A stretch of 64,000 nt of DNA from Eucommia ulmoides (lineage: Eukaryota > Streptophyta > Magnoliopsida > Garryales > Eucommiaceae), in assembly GCA_016647705.1 (NCBI GenBank), contig CM028333.1:24546243-24610242 (forward strand), written 5' to 3'. Below, piece after piece: positions 1 to 9,463 of this stretch (positions within the stretch are counted from its first letter, which is position 1; every line of letters begins with the position of its first letter). The notes beneath the pieces were generated by a model that saw nothing but the letters and a program-made list of their open reading frames with translations, was not told the DNA's origin and searched no databases. The position numbers and the translations under genes were made by a program.

Positions 1-4
1 AATT

Positions 5-330
5 TTATCCAAAAATGATACTCACATTAGACTTTTCGTTCTTAGCAAAATATTGCTCAATTTCTTCTAAGAACTTCTTAGCGCTCTTGCTCTTAGTAAT
101 AGAGCCCCATAACGCTTCCCGAATGAAGTGTTTCATGATCATCATGCACATTCGGTTAGACCAATCCCACTTTTCAATTTTAATCTTATTGAGGTTTTTC
201 GAAGTAGTAGTGGGTCGATCCTCCCAAAGTGCAAGATGCAAATCCATACAACCGATGACATTCTCCATGGTTTCTTTTTGGACTTTGAAATTCGTCCCAC
301 TCAGCATTGGAATGTTGTTGACTTGGGCAG
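5..330 (-). pseudogene. copia gag, N-terminal part
   Basis: The product would be the structural Gag polyprotein that packages element RNA in cytoplasmic virus-like particles. Visible wording in order is SAQVNNIPMLSGTNFK near the start, a CMDLHLALWEDRP stretch, a KWDWSNRMCMMIMKHFI helix and KKFLEEIEQYFAKNEK at the left edge. This is the order in plant copia Gag. The open frame extends upstream to 448, but those extra residues are hydrophobic and unlike Gag, so I place the likely start near 330. The reading runs off the window. Relic. Confidence 0.8.
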
Positions 331-550
331 AAACATTTGTGGCAATAGCAAAAGAAACTATATAGAGAACAAAATAAACAAGTATATTCACAAGCATGTC
401 ATAAAAATAAAACAAGACATGAACTAATAAACCAAATTGGGGACCCATCTCAAGATACCTAATACAACATTTATTCCTAGTCTTTAGATAGAGAAATTAA
501 TTGTAAGTGGTACTTTCAGTGCAATGATCAAATACTGGCAATTAGTTATG

Positions 551-836
551 TTAGACAACAACTTTTCTTTGGACCGTCTGTTGTTCACATGAAAAAGTCT
601 TTACAATGGTCACGTATTTATCATCGCAAGTACGTTTATTGTTTGACCAAACAATAACCTTCTTTTGGGCTAATTATTGATTGTATAAATAATAACCATA
701 CTAATATCAAATCAATGTCTATTATTTTGTTAAACAATAACTTGCCTTTGGGCTGGTTATGGTTCACATAAATAACAAATACCAATACTTATTATTTGGC
801 CAAACCATAGTCTTCCTCTGGGCCGACTATTATTTG
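551..836. repeat. four tandem hairpin units in the copia leader
   Basis: Four units spaced about 65-95 bp apart share a CTTTGGGC/CTTTGGACC-like loop flanked by complementary arms: 557-562 with 580-585, 648-657 with 674-683, 733-741 with 756-764, and 801-810 with 827-836. Sequence drifts between units but arm pairing is largely kept; the innermost pair is C-G in unit 3 and G-C in unit 4. They sit between the PBS and gag, where retroelement RNAs carry packaging or dimerisation structure. That role is inference. Confidence 0.7.
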
Positions 837-1019
837 AATAAATAACAAACATCAACATCTTAATATCCCAAAATAAATTCAATTACACAACAGAGATTAC
901 TCTAGTAACATATTGTTTCATTTTAAATCATTTCAAGATACAAGATTTTATTAGTCGACCATTCTAATGGTCCGTTGATTGAATGTCGTGCAACGGGTTA
1001 AAATTTATGATGTTGGGGG

Positions 1020-1300
1020 CATCCAGTCGATCGACCTGTCCTGAAAATTTCGTTGACCAAATTAGGCAGAGACCAATTGGTCTCTATTCTGAAGCAGTCA
1101 ATCGACTGACCAATGAAGTTCGATTGACCGATTCGGTCAAAACCAAAAAACAACCACGATGGTGACCCATTTTAGACTGAATAGGCTAACTGATTTTGAC
1201 GAATCCATTGACCGATTCGATCAGAGGCCGAAACGAAGAACCCTCTGCATGAATTGGTTGACCAATTCTGGGTGTCAGTCGACCGATTCGGTCAAAAGTC
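1020..1300. repeat. palindrome-rich GTCGACC/GACCAATT/GACCGATTCGGTC motif cluster
   Basis: The leader stretch nearest the PBS side holds repeated short palindromes. There is a perfect 18-bp palindrome AGAGACCAATTGGTCTCT at 1068-1085, TTGACCGA/TCGGTCAA around a single central base at 1124-1140, and GACCGA/TCGGTC at 1281-1293, plus several looser GTCGATCGACC variants. The wording resembles the arrays in the SIRE-like LTRs at 5748-5955 and 20710-20935, although this is a different copia element. Confidence 0.75.
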
Positions 1301-1540
1301 GAATTTGATCTGAATTTTCTACAGCAAAAAACACCCAAAAAACTTGAAAAATGGGGTTTTCTTTCCTTAGATCTGTAACAATTCCGTAGTTTTGAACAAA
1401 AATAAATCAAACCACACATAACTGTAATGTTTTCTGTCACTATTCTACAAGGAATCAAACTTTAATAGAGAAAACGCAAACGCTAAAATTCTACCATGAA
1501 CATAAGAATCCTAAGAACCCTAATGATTCAACATGAAGTA

Positions 1541-1554
1541 GGCTCTGATAGCAC
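1541..1554 (-). other. primer-binding site, initiator-tRNA-Met type
   Basis: Minus-strand sequence just inside the LTR reads GTGCTATCAGAGCC, a one-base variant of the TGGTATCAGAGC primer site complementary to the 3' end of plant initiator tRNA-Met. It fixes both the LTR edge at 1556 and the element's orientation. Confidence 0.8.
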
Positions 1555-1555
1555 T

Positions 1556-2119
1556 TGTTGGGATTTAATCCCCATATATCTAAATCTATAGACCCTAAAC
1601 AACATGTCAAATTACCAAATTTTTTATAAACACATAAATCGCGTACCTGGATCCATCATGAACGATTGCCTACTATTGTAAAAATACTCCGATAATTAAT
1701 CTAGAAGGGGATGCGAACGGGGAGGTGTTATGTGGTATTCCTCAACCAAATATCCTTAGTTCCTCTTAAGACCGTCATCTCTCTTCCGGATGAGAAAAAG
1801 GAAAATTGTTTGCAATTTGGTATATTGAGGACCATAACCTTATGAGAATCCTTATATATCGTGTAATTAGGGTTCCCATAATCCCCTAATTACCCCCAAT
1901 AAAAACAAGAATTCTACACATTTACCCCACATTATTTTGAGCAGTCTATGGGCTTACCCAAATTAATTAAAGCACTTAATTTTAGTCCATTAAATTAAAT
2001 AGCTAGTTAACTGAATTAATAATATGTAGCTCAATACAAATTAGGAAACGAGATTTCCTAACATTGGTTACTCGAACATCCTAGGTATCGGGATCAACTA
2101 ATCAATCACTTGCCCAACA
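1556..2119 (-). repeat. copia 5' LTR (564 bp)
   Basis: Bounded by short inverted termini TGTTGGG (1556) and CCCAACA (to 2119), with a PBS directly inside. It is AT-rich with no coding sequence. The outer boundary is supported because 2120 onward matches Athila-type sequence also seen at 22850-22990. Confidence 0.8.
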
Positions 2120-2973
2120 CCCGACTCTCACATTTTGATGCGAACACTCACTGCTTAATGAGGCAAGATTCATGATTACTTAGTGAGAGCCTGATATTTG
2201 AGCTAAAATAGATTTTATTTAGTTATTTTACATAAAATAAAAAATAAAAAAATTCACTTCTATCGTTAGAGAGAAGAACACAAGTTCATTTTTTAGTTGT
2301 TATTCAACAATTTGCAAACATAAGTTGAGATTATTTCACTTAAAACTTGGTTGCATGAATAGTAGTGCAACTCAGAACCACTTAGGTGCTAGTTTCATAA
2401 CATAACAATTTTATTCTTAATTACGCATGTTTCCACCAATAAACTTTTTTTGAATACAAAGTTCGTATTCTCATTAGCAACATTATACAACCCTCTCCCA
2501 CACCTACTTCTAGCATTGCCCTTAATGAAAAGAATTTTAGTAAGGAAACAAGACAACCTAATGTTGGAATGGTATGGACATGTTGTAAAAATTCTTCGAG
2601 ATGCCTCTAAATCTGTAAAATATGCACACATGAAAACAAAAGGCACAAAATTAGGCATAATATGAATGTCCTTTAGTTTTATATTATCATATTATTATTT
2701 TATTTTTTATATTTTATTGAAATTTTTATTTTTTATTCAATATTTAGAGAGAGGAGAAAAATTTTAAATAATAAAAAACAAAAGAAAAAAAATAAAACCT
2801 TTCTAGGTTGGGTCGCAAGTGCAACTAGCCATGTCGCACCTACGACCATGGATAGTGCGGGGTAAATCCCCCTTTATTTTGGGTCACGATATTACCTACA
2901 CAAGTTGACATCGCGACCTGGGCCAGATGACCCATTGTTTTTTTAACGATATATATATTGTTTATGTATTGTG

Positions 2974-3036
<63 letters not shown>

Positions 3037-3714
3037 TTAACAATAAAATATGAACATGTTAATATATCTTCTAAACAAGTAAATTTAACTTATTATTATT
3101 TTTATTTTTATTTATTTATTTATTTTTATTTTTAGATAATGGGTTATCTCTCACTTACCACCAAGTTTTACGTTTTTGGCCGGACGTGAGAGGGTTGCAA
3201 CCTACTATCCATAGTGTAGTAACTTGTTTCTAACCTTCTGCTTGGTCACTCTCCAATATACCACATGCGACCCACATTTAGCACTTAAGCACATAAATAT
3301 TTTTCTAGGAATAAATCCCACATCTTTTCTTTGGGGCTTCTTTGATTGTCCATTCAGTAGCACTTCTAATAGTAGACGAGTCTCGTCAAACCACCTGAAA
3401 ATGACAAGAATTATCCTCAAATTGGGTTGGAAGTTAGTCTACTACATCAAGTAAATCTTCCTTAATTTCGGGATCCAATGTCTTGGGTATAATGGGTGTT
3501 TAATAAAAACTAATGATCTCTAAATGTGTATCTAATTATTTAAATTGATCTTCCTTATGATTTTCTACCATGATTTCATCCATATTATATCACATACTAA
3601 GTATATCCATTCATCATAACTCTCACAGGCTTCTTAATTTTTTTACCTCATATCTACCCCTAAAGGTCATGGGATCCCTAACAAACTCACCATGATTTTT
3701 GATCGAGGTCTAAC
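2120..3714 (-). mobile_element. Athila-like element remnant, post-pol/3' region
   Basis: Two stretches match the element at 22380-25300 on the same strand. 2120-2215 (ACTCTCACATTTTGATGCGAAC and the TTACTTAGTGAGAGCC block) matches 22857-22935. 3140-3200 (GGGTTATCTC...CGTTTTTGGCCGGACGTGAGAGG) matches the conserved post-pol block at 23440-23510. Plant Athila/gypsy elements carry this block as GACGTTAAAC...GGGAGGCAACCC just after pol. The rest (about 2330-3130 and 3230-3714) is AT-rich with short unrecognised frames. It is older than the copia LTR that abuts it at 2119. Broken, no usable coding sequence. Confidence 0.55.
2975..3037. repeat. (ATT)n microsatellite
   Basis: About 21 uninterrupted ATT triplets lie inside the Athila-like 3' remnant. 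Looser TTTA/TTATT runs follow at 3090-3135. Confidence 0.95.
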
Positions 3715-5129
3715 TGATCACTCAAAATTAATTCCCTTATTAAGCACAAAATATTATAGTATAGTATACTTAAGTATGGGTGTCGAAGAACAGGGATCGG
3801 TCTGTAATTCTCAATTCCTTGTTATTTTCGTTTCTTTGATGAGAATGATTTTAGATTTTTGATTTTTTTTTTTTTTTTTTAGGAACAAACTTAAATATTA
3901 TAATTAACAATAAAACTAAAAATCGAGTTAGGATTTATGGATCCGTAATTTGGAATATATGTTTTTATTGTATTTCCTATTTAACTCGGTTTTATGTAAA
4001 CGAGTGTTCCTAATTACAAGCTAGAACTACTCAGAAAGATATGGATCATTATTCTATGGCATTATTTATATTCGATATTCAATTCCTACACTACACTATC
4101 CTACGGTGAATTAATATTTAGGTATAAACCATCCAAACAAATAATCAATCTCCAAGAATATGATTGTATAACCATTAGATCGAGATAAGAGATACACGAT
4201 CTAATGTTCTAGTAGTAATTGGATTCAACCCAAATTCTCTAGAAAAATATTTTGAGATTAAATCCAATCACAATAATACCATTTCAAGAACAAGATTCAT
4301 GTTATACAATTGTTTACACAAAAATTCGAATTAAATAAAAATACAAAATTACATAGATCTAAAAAACCTCACCATAATCCTAACCTGTTAAAAGGGATTT
4401 AGTTCCTCATTATTTTGTGGACATATATTTTTGCTGATGAAATTCTCAAAAATACCAATACCATTTTTGTAATTGCGAACCCAAGCTTCCTCCCTTAAAA
4501 CAAAAATGGTGAAAGGAAAAAAATGAGAGTGGATTAAACTGGAGATGAGTTTTTCTCTTCTACTCTTTCGGTGCCCAAAAATCACCCGCTTCTTCGTCCA
4601 AACTCCCAATTTATAGAAGAATTCCAATCATTGTCTCATTGCCTCCACGTGCTCTCTGTGAAAAAATGGACAATTTTTTTTTTTTTTACAACATTGTTAA
4701 AATCATGGGAAAAGTGGATGGTATACCTTGAGCAGTGCACCAAATGAGTTGGTCCACTGCTCAAGGTGCACCAACAAGGCAGAGAGCTTTTGCTCCCTGC
4801 CTTGTGTCGCGTACGACCCAAGAGTAGAGAGTAAAAATGCTTTCTGCTGGTCACGTTTGTGACCAACTGGTCACAAGAGTGACCTAAGCTAGTCCCATGT
4901 GTACAACCAGCCAGGGTCACACATGCTCTCGGACCCTAGTCGAATTTGATTTCTGACATTTATCTCGATTGCTCGTTTATTATTCTCTGAATTAACATAT
5001 TTTCGGTCAACTTTCAAAACCCTACAAAAACAAATAAAATTAATTAATTTTTAATAATTTAATTTATTTATTCAATTAACAAAACCAAGTTTAGTAATAT
5101 TAGATCACACAAAATGTGGTCCGATCACA
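3715..5129 (-). repeat. Athila-like LTR (about 1.4 kb)
   Basis: On the minus strand it starts TGTGATCGGACC right after a purine-rich tract (AGGTTTGAGGG) and ends near TGAGTGATCA. The start context TTTTGCTCGAGAACTAGCAAAAC then AGGTTTGAGGG is the same phrase that precedes the LTR at 59387. The far end contains CCGATCCCTGTTCTTCGACACC, resembling the ends of other LTRs here. I read it as the 3' LTR of the element whose pol lies at 23525-25300. The left edge is less certain than the right. Confidence 0.6.
4725..4884. repeat. cluster of four hairpins inside the Athila-like LTR
   Basis: Four perfect inverted repeats in 160 bp: ACCTTGAGCAGTG/CACTGCTCAAGGT (4725-4737 with 4755-4767), CAAGGCAG/CTGCCTTG (4775-4782 with 4797-4804), TGGTCAC/GTGACCA with a 4-base loop (4848-4865) and GGTCAC/GTGACC with a 4-base loop (4869-4884). 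The density is far above the surrounding AT-rich LTR. Confidence 0.85.
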
Positions 5130-5308
5130 CCCTCAAACCTAAGTTTTGCTAGTTCTCGAGCAAAATTAACTAATTGAATAAAAAGCCATTTTCGTAGGGA
5201 ACACGGATGCATTTAACGTATGCAACAAGCCTTTAAACCCCTAGGTTATCCCTAGTGGACGAGTTTAGTCTTATGAGGGTTTACAGTGATGCTACCCACA
5301 AACATCTC
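5130..5308 (-). mobile_element. Athila-like internal 3' tail, cut by the SIRE-like insertion
   Basis: The short non-coding tail between the SIRE-like insertion and the LTR holds the CTCGAGAACTAGCAAAA phrase and the polypurine tract on the minus strand. ATCTC at 5304-5308 is duplicated at 22380-22384, so this tail is contiguous with the sequence from 22385 in the pre-insertion element. Confidence 0.7.
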
Positions 5309-7425
5309 TGTTGATCCAAAGATTTTGATGAACAATTAAGTATTGATGTTTTGGTGGAACTAATGTTTTAATTGAGTGTGTTTCAATGATTTAAAGTTCT
5401 AGTGATGAAGAAGACAAATTAAATGGATTCTAAATGATGAAGTTGAAGATATTGAAGAATTAAGACTTTGAAGAAATTAGAAAAAACAAACCAGGTAAAT
5501 TTCAACTCTTAATATCCCATTTAGGAACACACACATGACACAAAATGTATTTTATTAATTATGTGTGTTTTGATTAAGTGAAATTATTTGCTCCTATATG
5601 TGATTTGAAAAGAAATATTTTTGATTGACTAAAATGAAATACAAGAATATTAGTGGAGTTAATTTTAAAGAGAAAATGGTTTAAGGGGCGATAACATAAA
5701 AAGAATAAGTTAAAAAATGAGTTCAGAGTAGAGATCGAGAAGATGGCAGTCGATTGATGAGTCGATCGAACAAAGAAGTTGAAAGATCCTGTATCTCTAA
5801 CTCGACCAACCAAGGAAACTAAACTCTCTGAAACTACAAGTCGACTGATAGGTCGACTAGTGAAGGCAAGACGAACTCTCTGAATCAAGCAGTCGACCGA
5901 TGAAATTCATTGGCTATAACCTGAATTTGGCAGTCGACTGGGCAGTCGACCTGAGGTGTTGTTTCAGGATTCTATTCTATCCGAGATTATATCCAAAAGT
6001 AACCATTTTTTGTTGGAATTTGAGAGAGATTTCAGAGATATTTTCTATATTTCAGATATGGTTCATATATTGATATGGTTAATTAAATATTAATGTTTCT
6101 CAATTTAGTACTTAAAATAGATTCTATTCTTATTAATTGAGATTGAGAAATACTTTTAGGGTTTAATTGAGAGATTTGAAAGTTTTTATTAAATGAATTG
6201 AACCAAAATGAAGCTATTATAATATAAGCGGTATATATGTGCTATTAATTGTCATGACATATGTAAACTAACCATTAGAAGGCTAATTTCATACTCCTTT
6301 AAATAAACCTGCGAATTTCATATATCGTTAGGCAGCAAACAAGAGAAAAATCATATCATATCATTTCTGAGCTATTATAAGAGTTATCATTTTGAGATAT
6401 TGTAAGTTTTTCTGAGTGACGATCTTGAAGATCAACTGCTGTTAATTTTTGCTGCTACCGGATTTAAAGTTACACCGTTCTAATCATTCTTTCTGTGGAT
6501 TCCGGGTGAGATCTTTCCAATTATATTCTTTCATTGCATTATTTGATTATTGTTTGAAAATTGATTTTAGAATTTGTTTATGTTTTTTGAATAAAATATT
6601 TTTACAAATAATTTCTTGAATCTGATTACGTGCTCAAATTTTGCTATCCATATCTTGTTAAAATCAAAATTTTCTATCTCATATTTTTCTATCACTAGAA
6701 TTGGGATATTAATTGAGTTTATTATTTATTTGGAGTGGTAGAAGCTCCGAGTGAGATTTTTCTACTTATCATTTTGTATTGGTGAGTAGTGTGATGGGTT
6801 AAATACTGTTGGAGGTATTTAATCAAGGGTAGCTGAGTTTTAGTCTCTTCTTGTAAAGAGATTGAGATAGTGATTCTTCCTGGATAGAATTGCAGTGTGA
6901 GTGATTTTGTAAAGATTCCATCCTTACCTGAGAAAAGGATAGTTGGAGTGTTTTGTGAGGTTTTGATTCTTGAGCCTAAGGTATAAAAAAGAATTAGGTT
7001 AGTCTTTAGCTTGTAAAAAGATAGGTTTTTCTTGAGCCTATAAAAAGTAGATTTTATTTCTTAGCCTGGGAAAAATGATTTTATAAAGGTTGATTCTGAG
7101 CCTATAAAAGAATCGGTGTGGGGGTTTGGTTCTTACTTTTGAAGGCATCTTGAGTATTAGTGGGTGTGAATCTCCGTGGGGCTCAGAAGACTGGACAAGC
7201 CAAGATTAACTTGGTGAACCAGGATATATCTTGATGTACTGCATTATTAATTTGTTTGTTTTTGCTGTTTGTGTATACACCTAGTTGATTAATTTATTCC
7301 ACTGTGATATAAAGATAATAATTAATTTAGGAATAAAATTAATTATTTGATTTATTGAAGTTTTTATTATGAGAATTTTTTATTACCCAATTCACCCCCC
7401 TCTTGGGTATTCCACTGGGCCAACA
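5309..7425 (+). repeat. SIRE-like 5' LTR (2117 bp)
   Basis: Starts TGTTGATCC, ends GGCCAACA, and is followed by a PBS. It contains the GTCGAC hairpin array at 5748-5955 and, at about 6750-7170, a run of loosely repeated phrases (GAGCCTATAAAAG, AGCCTGGGAAAAATG). A CTTTAAATAAACC box near 6298 could be the LTR TATA region. Confidence 0.9.
5748..5955. repeat. GTCGAC palindrome array, 5' LTR copy
   Basis: Six or so SalI-like motifs, including AGTCGAC-TGATAG-GTCGACT (5839-5858), a perfect 7-bp stem with a 6-base loop. The same array in the 3' LTR (20710-20935) has drifted, yet keeps pairing in several units. Confidence 0.8.
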
Positions 7426-7427
7426 AT

Positions 7428-7440
7428 TAGTATCAGAGCT
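7428..7440 (+). other. SIRE-like primer-binding site
   Basis: TAGTATCAGAGCT, two bases after the LTR end, is a close variant of the TGGTATCAGAGC initiator-tRNA-Met primer site used by most plant copia elements. Confidence 0.85.
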
Positions 7441-7495
7441 AGTTTTAGTTCGATTAGACTTAACATCCTAACTAAACCGGTCACGTGCACACACC

Positions 7496-8290
7496 ATGGA
7501 TGATGTGTTTTGTGTATCCTCTTTTGATAGTGGTAAATGCGTATATGATAATGTAGTTTATGATTCTTATGATTTTAGTAGTAGTGATGGAGATGATGAT
7601 AGTGAAAATGTCCATATTGTTATGAAAAAATTACTTTCTTTCACACTACTTTTAGCTAAAGAGAGTTTGAGTTTAAAAAGAAAAATCGTTTCTTTTGAAA
7701 ATGGTGGAAAAAGTGTTCAAAAATCTAAAACGCATTTTGATGATTATTATGGTTTAAAAGAGTTTTCGGGCGTTGTTTTTGAAATTAATAATTTGCTCTC
7801 TAATGTGGATTCTCTTGAAAATGAAAATAGAGTTTTAAAAAATAATTTTGATATGATTTCCAGGTAAAGGTCAGATTTTGTTTCTAAAATCGATTCACTT
7901 AAGAAAAAATTTGAAAAATCAAAATCCGACCTTAAGTCTATTTCGAGATATTCTGAAAATGATTTTTCTAAGTAAAGTAGATATGCTTCATCGTCTCATC
8001 TTTCATCACAGGCCAGTGATAGTTATGCTTCTATTGTTAGAAATGATTTATATTTTATATCTCGTATTTTCTATAATAAATCAGATTTGAGATGATATTA
8101 TTGCAATAGGGTTGGGCATTTTAAAGTATCATGCCCGTTTCGGAACCCCAAGTTTATGTCTAACAATGATGGATCCAAAATGAAATGGATACCAAAGAAA
8201 ATTGTTGAAATGTCTTGTGCAGAATTACAAAATGTTGGAAGTGGACCTAAAGGAACAGTTAAAGAGTTTATATCAAAGCCAAAACATGAA
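7496..8290 (+). pseudogene. SIRE-like gag relic
   Basis: A Gag-like reading starts with an acidic, serine-rich stretch (SSSDGDDDSENVH). It passes through a leucine/lysine heptad-like segment (MKKLLSFTLLLAKESLSLKRK and ENENRVLKNNFD) and reaches a zinc-knuckle-like stretch (YYCNRVGHFKVSCPFRNP, about 8096-8150). A WIPK motif and a GPKG motif follow, as in SIRE Gag tails. A basic tail continues to about 8536 (KRKDAPKIRGE, KPRLDITGK). This is about a third of the usual SIRE Gag-Pol and no Pol motif follows. Relic with several breaks. Confidence 0.7.
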
Positions 8291-8536
8291 GTCAACAAAG
8301 ATCTATAAGTGACGTGTGTAAAGCGAAAAGATGCACCAAAGATAAGAGGTGAAGTTGTAAAGGAACCACAAGAGATATGTGCTAAGAGAAAGGTTGTAAC
8401 AAAGCCAAGATTGGATATCACCGGAAAATCACAAGCGATACGTGTAAAGGGAATCATTAATGAGTCCAATGGCAAAATCAAAGGAAGGAAGGAAACAATC
8501 AAGCCAAGAAGAATTGCGCACCTAAATCAATTATGA

Positions 8537-9463
8537 GCTCAAATGTACTCCTAACCCTTCGCAATTTAAATTTATTAAATTTGTTAAAGAGAGAGAGTCA
8601 CGACTTGCCAAATAGGTAAGTTGAAAAATGTTTCTAAGACCTATTCTATATGATGTGTTCTCCTGTTGTCTTAGAAATATTCTATGGTAATTATGAAAAT
8701 CACATTTAGATAGAGTTTAATTACATGTTTTTAATGTGCTTATATTGAGTAGTGATAATGAGTTTAATTTTGAAATATGTTATGAATTAAGTGTTTAAGT
8801 TTTCACTAAGTAGTGGTTATGACTTGCTGCATATACATCTTAGTAAGATTTTTTGTATAATGTGCTCTTATTCATGAATATATTTTTATACAAATAAGTT
8901 GGTTTGAGTTGAGTTTTTATACTTCGTGATGCATGATATTTTATGATAAGGTGAATTAAATGATAAAGAATTATTTATTTGATCTGAAATGTTGAGGATC
9001 GTGATTATATGCTTACATAGATATATTTATATGAATTAAGTATCTAGTTATATACATGATAATATGTCATTCTTATATGTCTCATATCCTCTTATTTCTA
9101 AATAATTATTATTGTGTAAAGGATTGAGCATGTTATGATATAGCATAGTTAATATGCAAGTTATTGAATAAGATATTATTCATGTTCTTGGACGTCATTG
9201 ATTATGTGTTAATGAGAAGCATGTTTCTTCGGAAGACTCGATCTGAATTAATTGGTTGATAGGATTAAAATTGCTTGAAATTTATTAATGACCGTACAAG
9301 ATATTGAAAATATTCACTTGATTTTTACTAATGATTTTCTTCCAAGCATGTTTCAAAGAGTTTCAAGTTATAAGATTATACAAGGAGAAACAAATATTCA
9401 TACCAAAACTCAAAGTTAAGTCAAGACTTAAAACGAGGTTGATTTAAGGAGTTAATTGAATAG
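8537..9463. other. AT-rich non-coding spacer of the SIRE-like element
   Basis: No coding sequence, tandem repeat or strong hairpin was seen. This is the left half of the non-coding internal region, which continues at 19045 on the other side of the nested insertion. Confidence 0.7.

Larger units (their letters stand above)
1..2119 (-). mobile_element. Ty1/copia LTR retrotransposon, 5' part
   Basis: Read on the minus strand this is an LTR (2119 to 1556), a PBS of the TGGTATCAGAGC class, a leader of about 1.2 kb and the first part of gag, which runs off the window at base 1. Protease, integrase, RT and the other LTR would lie outside. Copia is inferred from the gag wording (NIPMLSGTNFK, then EEIEQYFAKNEK), which matches the plant copia gag family used for UBN2-type domains. 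It lies in Athila-like sequence that resumes at 2120. Its TSD cannot be tested because the other end is missing. Fossil; the visible part carries several breaks. Confidence 0.85.

Noticed and set aside
2395-2665. Overlapping open frames on both strands
   Set aside because: No family resemblance; they lie in the Athila-like 3' remnant and are consistent with chance.
7427-7441. Possible tRNA gene at TATCAGAGC
   Set aside because: Only the primer-binding complement of a tRNA 3' end is present; no cloverleaf was seen.
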